Positions 56,912 through 64,000 of a stretch of 64,000 bases of DNA are shown one piece after another. The DNA comes from Scedosporium boydii. Taxonomy: Eukaryota > Ascomycota > Sordariomycetes > Microascales > Microascaceae. The stretch covers positions 1 to 64,000 of the forward strand of contig NJFT01000174.1 in NCBI GenBank assembly GCA_002221725.1, given 5' to 3'. The number at the start of each line of letters is the position of its first letter. Within the stretch, counting starts at the first letter, position 1. The notes below the pieces were generated by a model. That model saw only the letters and a list, made by a program, of their open reading frames with translations, had not been told where the DNA came from and searched no databases. A program made the position numbers and the translations under genes.

Positions 56912-59900
56912 TGCGCTCCTCAGCTTTCTGAGCAGGATTAGGGCTCAAAACCGCGGAGACTATCTTTTTTTTTTCTTTTTCTCTAATCTTCAATTCAGAT
57001 ATACGCGACGATTCGTGCTCTGCTCAGAAGCATCCCCTGCCCGTCGGGCAGACGCGCACGTACGGAGAATATTGTCCTGCGCGAAGGCCTGCACACGTCA
57101 TGGATATGACCCCCTGCCCGTCGCTTCATACCCGTCGTCCGTGGACCGAGGGGGACCGAAGTTGGCAAATCATCAACTGATCTTTCCGTCAAAGGTCGCA
57201 GAAAAGCTACGGTATGATCGGGACTGTGGGCGCACTGTGAGTTCGGTTAGACAATAAGATGCAACAAAAAACGAACGGAGAGAGAGAAGAGAGAGATCAA
57301 ATTTGCCAAACTGAACTGGACTTGACGGATTGAGAGAGATTGACAGGTTGGTCATCATGCTCTGTCAACGACAAATCTCAACTCCTATTTCCACAATTGC
57401 GGATAATGGACTTGGTGCAGTTGAGTCCGTCCTTGATATCCTTGATGCTTGCCTGGCTCTACTGTCTATAATCCACACTAATGTACTCACAGAGGCCAGA
57501 GCAGCATTAGTGTCTTCACTTGCCTGCAAAGTGGTCGTACGAAGTAGGACAGGTCCACCCGGAACAGCCCATCAATCACTTAGCGCATAGACCACACTGC
57601 TCCGTACATTACCTCGATCGATTTGATGCCCACAGGGTCCAATTATACCCATCAGACTAGTGTACGTTAGTGCTGAGAAGTGGTGCAGGCTTTGTGCACT
57701 CCGACGCACTTCTGAGCACTCCAGCATCCTAAGTTGCGGGCTGGCGGGCTCACCAGGTCGCCATGACACCGCTCGAGCTCCTTCATCAGTGCAGCCCTTG
57801 CTACAAAACATGCCTAGTTGAAACAAGGAGGTCTTTTACTTGTGAGTTAAAATCCGGCCATACAGAGAAACAGATACGTGGGGAGTCTCGACCGTCTGCT
57901 TCGTACCATGATCAAGGAATAAAAGCAAACTGTCATGCATTTTTGGCGTGGAAAATTGGTAATATTATCCCTTCACTACTCAACGATGGACAGAAATTCC
58001 AGAGATTGAGAGTGAATGATTTCACTGTCTTGTGGATCATGGCTCGAGCTTTCTGGGGAAGAAACGGAGTTCTTAAGCACAAAGTACTTGTACTAGCCAA
58101 TACTGTATGTGAAGGAGTGTACTTGTGCTAAACCGAGGGGGAGTGAACTGTACTAATAAGATGAAGCTGCTGCAAACCAAGCATTGATCTCCAACCTCAT
58201 TCTAACGAAGTGGTATTAGTGCAGTGTAGTTCATATTGATGTAAGAAGTAATTATTATGGGACATGTGCACTTTGCTGCAAGGTACCCGTATTAATTACT
58301 GAAGTGGGAGACACAGAGTGTCTTCACTTCCTGGTCGGACCGTGGAGTGGATTGGGGTCAGAAAGCTCCCACTCTTCTCGGTCAATTACTTCAACCGCCT
58401 GCCTTCCACTCTCCCTCGTTTTCATCCCGAACGTTTTGCCGTTTCAATGACGTGCAACCGCTTGGCGCCGAACCGCCCGTCGGTAACCCTTGACTCTACC
58501 TCCCTATCTGGTACGCGGTATGTACGTACTTGGACAGACAGCATCGGTATTTGCTTCCACAGGTGCATGCGTGACCACGACTCCCCAAGACTGCACCCTC
58601 AGAACCCTCCGAGGCGACACTACTTCGTAAGTCCGGATGTAGAAATGCATCCCTCCGGCCGCAAAACCCGGGTCGAAGAAATGGGGGTTTTCTCCCTTTG
58701 TACGAAAACTTCAGCGCAAGCCCTGGCCTTGGCACTGTTGTATTACCCACCCCCTAAACAGTGTTGTACTATCATTGATGTAGGGAAATTGTAAACTACC
58801 TTTGTACAGCATGCTATATAGTATAGCCCCGTTCGCACTATTATCCAGTTTCCCAGCTGAGTGGACGTCTTCGACGGTGTCTGGCTGGCTCTAAACTCCA
58901 ACACAGATCGAAGACCAATCTAGCTTAGAAGCAACGCCTTCTCAACTCTAGCGGCACAAGAGCGAGCCCTCGCACCACTCGAAATCACTGAACAGCCTCG
59001 ATTGCGAGATGATCAATTGATCTCTTCGTACAGTACGAAGTACGTCAAATGAAAAGGTACTTCGTTCACTCTTCCATTGTTCTTCTTCCTTCCTCCCTTC
59101 CGGTGGCCCTATCCCTGTAGTCATTTCATTTTGGGAAGGAACCTAAGCTCATTTCATCAGAAGTGTAATTGTACAGTGTACCAATTTCACTGTACACTCC
59201 TCCCAATGTAGCGAAAGCTCCTCCAAACCCCCTTACTTCGGATGTTTCTCGACGAAGTAATACTCCATGAACTTTCGGTTGTATGGGTACTTGGAGGTTG
59301 GAACTACACCTGTTGATTACTGGCGGAAAAGAGTTGCCGCCCCAGCCAATCTTGTACCAGTACCTCAGTACCTTCCTTTGCACTCTGAATAGGGGAAGGA
59401 GCTTGGAAAATGGAAAGAGCGAGAGGATTGGATAATCTCATCGGATGACCCGCTGACATTGAAATTTCTGAACGCTGACATCCGATGCGGGAATGATGGG
59501 GATCGATGCAGGAATGCGCTCTGAGGCGGTCTGAGGCACTCTCGATCTCCAGCCAAGTTTACGACGATAGCTGGCGACAGTTACGGGCTCGTTCGTAAGG
59601 CATCATGCATGCACCACCAGACCCTAGGGGCAAGTAATGCACACAATGGAACTTGCAGAGATGCCAGTCGAATACCCTCGAGCATCAAATGTCTCGACAT
59701 GTTGGGCCTGCTCGCCAAATCCCAGTCCAGGATGTGTCCACTGTGGCAGTTCGTATGTTCGAAGGAGATCCAAGCCAAGGATCCACTGTAGGGCAACCCA
59801 CTGCAAGATCCGACGTGCTGTACTCGCCTTGTTGTGCATCTGCCCTGCTGGCCAATTATTAGTGCCCGTATGTAGTGTGCAGCAATACCAACAGCCCCAG

Positions 59901-60550
59901 CTTGGAAAAGAGCCAGCAATGTCAAGGAGGCGGATTGGCCACTATGTATATACTTGGACGAAGTTGAGCATCATCTTGCAGCGAATCTGCTTTTCATGAC
60001 CTCGAGTGCTTGCTTGCCCTACATTATGAGGTACGAAGTAGGTTTAGTGCCAGAAGTATCAATAGCTTCAATCCTCATTGTTGTGGCACCCTCCGCTGTC
60101 GTTTGAGCAATTGATCAGCTCCACCAGCCTGTCAATGGTGCTACAGTGTTAACAAACACATTGATCAATCAGTTTCGTTGCAAATACGTCAATATTTCGT
60201 GCAGTGAGGCCTTCTTCATACGAAGCTCCTCATCGTGCCTGGCTTCGATGCTCTCTCCTTGGTTGGAGTGGTTGAAGCAAGCTACATACGAAGTATTGAG
60301 GTATTGAGGTGTTGATGTACTTCTCCATCACCAGGCAAACTACAGTTAATGCTTCGTACTTTTGAGCTGTCCAGAGGTACTATTCGCACTGGACTCCGCA
60401 GTCTCCCAGGCCAATCTGAGCCGTTGATCAATTGTTGTACTTCGTAGTGCGGTGTACCGCCTCCCCGCGTCGCTCCTCCCCCCTGTTCTTTGTACTCAGA
60501 AGCGAGACCCTTCTTGTTTCTCCTCTCGCCCTCCTCATTTTTCTCCCTCT

Positions 60551-60612
60551 CCCACACACACCTCCACCCCCCCGAGCGCACGAACCACCTCACGCACACC
60601 ACACACACACTT
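60551..60612. repeat. CA/C-rich simple tract in the G-beta leader
   Basis: CACACA and C-run segments about 210-270 nt before the G-beta ATG, within a C/T-rich leader typical of highly transcribed fungal genes. Confidence 0.6.
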
Positions 60613-60821
60613 CAATACCTCCCGAAGCAGTTCCAGTTCCAGTTCCACTGCTCCTGCTCACTATTCGTTCCTTTAGTCCAATCTCCCTCCTGCAAAAAAT
60701 CCCCTCCCAAACCTTATCCCCGTCCTCTCCTTTCAACCATCCGCCAATCCGCCAATCGACCTTTTTCTCTCTCGACACGATCGTTTACACATCCGCCACG
60801 ACGTCTCTGATCGCATCGAAA

Positions 60822-62435
60822 ATGAATTCACAAGGTCCAAATGATGTATCGCCCGAGGCGATGCAGGCGCGCATCCAACAGGCGCGACGCGAGGCTGAGA
60901 ACCTGAAGGACCGGATTAAGAGGAAGAAGGATGAGCTCGCCGACACTACTCGTGAGTCGATTCGCTTGCCTGCTTACTCCCCATCACCACCATGACAGCA
61001 CTCACGTCCTCGCCGCCCCGGGAACGTCATTTGCATCTTGCCACACTCCTATACCAATCCAAATTTAATTCGGTTTTTGTTTTCTTCGTCGAATTGATTC
61101 TGGCAATTGCATTTCCTGCGTCATTTCCCACCAGCAACAGCAAGAAAAAATGCACCCCCTTTCTCCGATGCTAATTCTTCTCGCTAGTCCGGTCGGTGGC
61201 TCAGCAAGCCCACGAGCCCATTTCGAAGAACCAGATGATGAAGGCGAAGCGGACGTTGAAGGGACATCTTGCCAAGATTTACGCGATGCACTGGTCGACG
61301 GATCGTAGACATCTCGTATCCGCCTCACAAGACGGAAAGCTCATTATTTGGGACGCCTACACAACAAACAAGGTCCACGCCATTCCCCTACGATCTTCCT
61401 GGGTCATGACCTGTGCCTACTCTCCCAGTGGAAACTATGTTGCCTGTGGTGGCCTCGACAACATCTGCTCCATCTACAACCTGAACCAACAACGCGACGG
61501 TCCTACCAGAGTGGCGAGGGAGCTCTCGGGCCATGCTGGCTACCTCTCGTGCTGTCGATTTATCAACGACCGAAGCATCATTACCTCCTCGGGTGACATG
61601 ACTTGTATTCAATGGGATATTGAAACCGGCCAGAAGGTTATTGACTTCACCGACCATCTCGGAGACGTGATGAGCATCAGCCTTAATCCCACGAACTCCA
61701 ACACCTTCATTTCTGGAGCCTGCGATGCTTTCGCTAAGCTCTGGGATATCCGTGCCGGAAAGGCCGTTCAGACATTTGCCGGCCACGAGTCCGATATCAA
61801 CGCCATCCAATTCTTCCCCGATGGCCACTCTTTCGTAACCGGTTCCGATGATGCCACCTGCCGACTCTTCGATATCAGGGCGGACCGCGAATTGAACCTA
61901 TATGGCGTTAGTTTCTGATCCTTTCTCTTCCCCGACTCATATGAAACAAACGCGATGCGATTTTGGACCCAAAAATGTGTGTGGAACTCATCGTCACTAA
62001 CTCGAGGTTTCCTTGATCATAGTCCGAATCTATTCTTTGCGGCATCACCTCCGTCGCTACCTCCGTCTCTGGCCGTCTGCTCTTCGCTGGTTATGATGAT
62101 TTCGAGTGCAAGGTATGTCTCTACACGGGTCGTGTGGTCTGATTTCGAAAAGGCTAATAATACTTTTCTCTCTACGTTAGGTCTGGGATGTAACGAGGGG
62201 CGAGAAGGTTGGCTCGCTTGTTGGCCACGACAACCGCGTCAGCTGCTTGGGCGTTAGCAATGACGGCATAAGTTTATGCACGGGTTCTTGGGACTCTCTG
62301 GTATGTTGGCGAGCATGGCTTGTTCCTTTCTCTTAACTTCCCATTTGGAAACTTCGCAACCGACTTCCTTTGTGAAGGATTTCCGCTGACCTATGACTCT
62401 CTTTCCACGAACAGCTCAAGGTCTGGGCCTACTAA
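60822..62435 (+). CDS. gnb1: Heterotrimeric G-protein beta subunit (WD40), 359 aa
   Basis: Five exons: 60822-60951, 61188-61906, 62023-62112, 62181-62300 and 62415-62435; phases fit and the 359-residue length is exactly the fungal norm. An N-terminal helix for the gamma subunit ([20 protein letters not shown], about 10-40) is followed by [19 protein letters not shown] and seven WD repeats, with typical ends [52 protein letters not shown] and LKVWAY. Segments such as [15 protein letters not shown] and [20 protein letters not shown] are diagnostic. The protein forms the beta-gamma dimer that couples receptors to G-alpha and MAP-kinase or cAMP pathways, controlling development and, in pathogens, virulence. 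The last exon encodes only six residues plus stop. All splice sites are of standard type. Confidence 0.97.
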
Positions 62436-64000
62436 ACAGTTGAATTCCAAAAAACGACCAAGGCGATCGAGTTTCTTGTCAGGATATAACGGTGCTGCGG
62501 AACGTTTATTCTTTATTACTAACCTCATTCTCGCTATCCCGACCTCACCTCACCTAATACCTCTATGCTCGCTCTCCTCGCCATCGATTTAATGCACACA
62601 AACATTCTGGCTGATCAGGACGACTTCACGATACCAAGCCACATTCGATACCCTCCCTTTCGCCTCGACACGCGCTACCATTATGAATTGGGAGGCGGCG
62701 TTCCACCGTTTCCATCACCGCTGGCAAAGCCTGAGGCGCGTGGTCATGTCATGTCTTTTGTTTTGTCTTGTCATTTCTTTTTCCTTTCTCTCTTCTCCAC
62801 CAAGTAAAAGCCTAGCCAGATCGGTGTCATCTCTTGTTTTGGAATGGTCGCTGCCACCATGTTCCTTTATTCTCTGCACCATATTTTCCTCGTTTCCTAT
62901 TCTTCGGGCACGTTGATGTTTCTTTCCTTCTTCTCTTCTTCTTCTTCTCGGGGCCGGTTGTATTACATCCTAGGGTTTTTTCCTTACATTTCCTGTTCCT
63001 CGTGTGTGTTTTTAGTGTTTCCATGTATGTTGCCAACTCAAACCACGCTTTACAAGTTCTAGTACCGCAAATATGAAGAACAAGGTGGCGCGGATCATCG
63101 GGTAGGGTTGTGCGGAAGTGAAGGGGAGAGAAGGAGAAGGGGGGCGTCGGGGAGGGCAGGAGCTCGCGGGCATACCTTACCCTCCCCCCGCCCATTGTTG
63201 GTCCGATTAACCTAGTCTATATATCAGAAGGGAGGAGGGGGGGCTTTCCATGTCGACGATGGGCGCTGACCGACCCGTTATTTTCTTTCCCCCGGTATTT
63301 AGGTTATAGTAGTAGATGGGACCTTGTTGGATTATTGAACGTGGTTGGGAAAAGGCGGTATATTCCGTTTTTTTAGTGGTCGAGAGATTCTATACCAAAA
63401 AGGACTTCTTTTTTTTTTTAGAACCGTTGTGTATTACCGGCTTGTGCCTGTACTACCGTGTTATTGATGTCATATTGCCTATGCGATTCCAGAAGGAAGC
63501 GAGGATGTAGCAGACGGTCGTGATCTTCCACTGGTCCATGAGGCGCCCGGTCACGGACTTGAGCAACAGAGCTGACTTGTATGGAAAAGGCTTATCCCAC
63601 TGAGACTCGGATCCTCTGGGACATTCCGGTGCCGCGGGTTGTGGTGGCATCTCTCTCGGCCTAGGACACGGGGTTGCAGGCGTCTGCTCGAGCCTGAAGA
63701 TGTGAGAGGGATGTCGTAAGTTGTGTGGATAGCTTGACAGCACTCCCTGTAGCTGTGTGTTATAGGCCTCGCTGCGTTGGCATGAGATCACTGCCAGAAC
63801 TCCTGGGCAGCCGGGGGACATATCGGTATGGGAGCTATTCATGAAAGGTACCAGTATGTGAGTATCCTGGATGGGGTTTGTTACAAGCTTGGGGGTTACT
63901 CTTTGTTTCTGGACGTTAAACTTTGGACGAGCGGAGACTGTATGTCAGGGTATGTTGTACAAGCAAAGACATTGCTCCATTCATATATCGGGAAGTGAGA
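62436..64000. other. 3' flank of G-beta and gene-free end of window
   Basis: T-rich 3' region with no supported gene; a minus-strand frame at 63453-63842 has no recognisable features. A gene entering from beyond 64000 cannot be excluded. Confidence 0.45.

Larger units (their letters stand above)
55036..60821. other. 5.8-kb gene-free interval rich in the 9-mer TACGAAGTA
   Basis: Downstream of Fzo1 and upstream of G-beta. No exon supported on either strand. It has six exact copies of the 9-mer (57538-57546, 58621-58629, 59034-59042, 60032-60040, 60287-60295, 60438-60446), a purine tract and a CA-rich tract. Its right end is the long C/T-rich leader of G-beta. The size and AT content would permit a non-coding transcript, but none can be shown. 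Confidence 0.5.

Noticed and set aside
56847..57257. 136-codon plus-strand frame rich in Lys and Glu
   Set aside because: It begins in a purine simple repeat and contains a phenylalanine run from a T tract; low-complexity artefact.
60432..60820. Longer N-terminus for G-beta from the frame opening upstream of 60822
   Set aside because: The upstream codons come from the C/T-rich leader, and the ATG at 60822 yields the exact family length.

Overview
The window is nuclear DNA of a filamentous ascomycete (Pezizomycotina, most likely Sordariomycetes). Three things point there: short 50-120 nt introns with GT(A/G)AGT-like donors and CTAAC/CTGAC-like branch sites; single-copy fungal housekeeping genes such as Rse1, Fzo1, Tom22, Vps2/Did4, a 359-residue G-protein beta subunit and an Nha1-type antiporter; and lineage-typical accessory families (an F-box protein, a BBE-type FAD oxidase, a GPI-anchored secreted protein). 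No bacterial, viral, CRISPR or intact transposon features were seen.

Layout. 0-4 kb: a small helical protein gene and two divergent members of one cysteine-rich family. Both members carry an in-frame TAG at the same column of the cysteine framework. 4.4-7.4 kb: an Nha1/Sod2-like alkali-cation/H+ antiporter (minus). 7.4-12 kb: gene-free. 12-18 kb: a GPI-anchored secreted protein, a doubtful Cys-rich reading frame and a Ser/Pro-rich unknown protein. 19-21.4 kb: an F-box gene with a one-base frameshift and a decayed kinase-like gene, followed by an intron-bearing tRNA-Glu(CTC). 22.2 kb: a small single-pass membrane protein. 26-28 kb: a four-exon secreted flavin oxidase. 30.3-31.4 kb: Tom22 with an unusual in-frame upstream extension. 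33-37.6 kb: a 1322-residue ADF-H-domain protein (minus). 37.6-42.7 kb: gene-poor, with one frameshifted unknown gene. 42.7-55 kb: a dense core block with Rse1 (spliceosome), a PP2C phosphatase, Vps2/Did4 (ESCRT-III) and Fzo1 (mitofusin). 55-60.8 kb: gene-free. 60.8-62.4 kb: G-beta.

The intact genes are core cell biology (splicing, membrane remodelling, mitochondrial fusion and import, actin, signalling, ion balance) and do not form an operon-like system. The accessory intervals differ: most of the interrupted genes sit there, and a 9-base motif, TACGAAGTA, occurs 17 times by my reading, always outside genes, where about 0.5 copies are expected by chance. The most novel signals are the shared TAG in the two Cys-rich paralogues, the dispersed 9-mer and the Tom22 extension. 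Exon boundaries were read by eye and checked for phase; no alignment or database search was possible.
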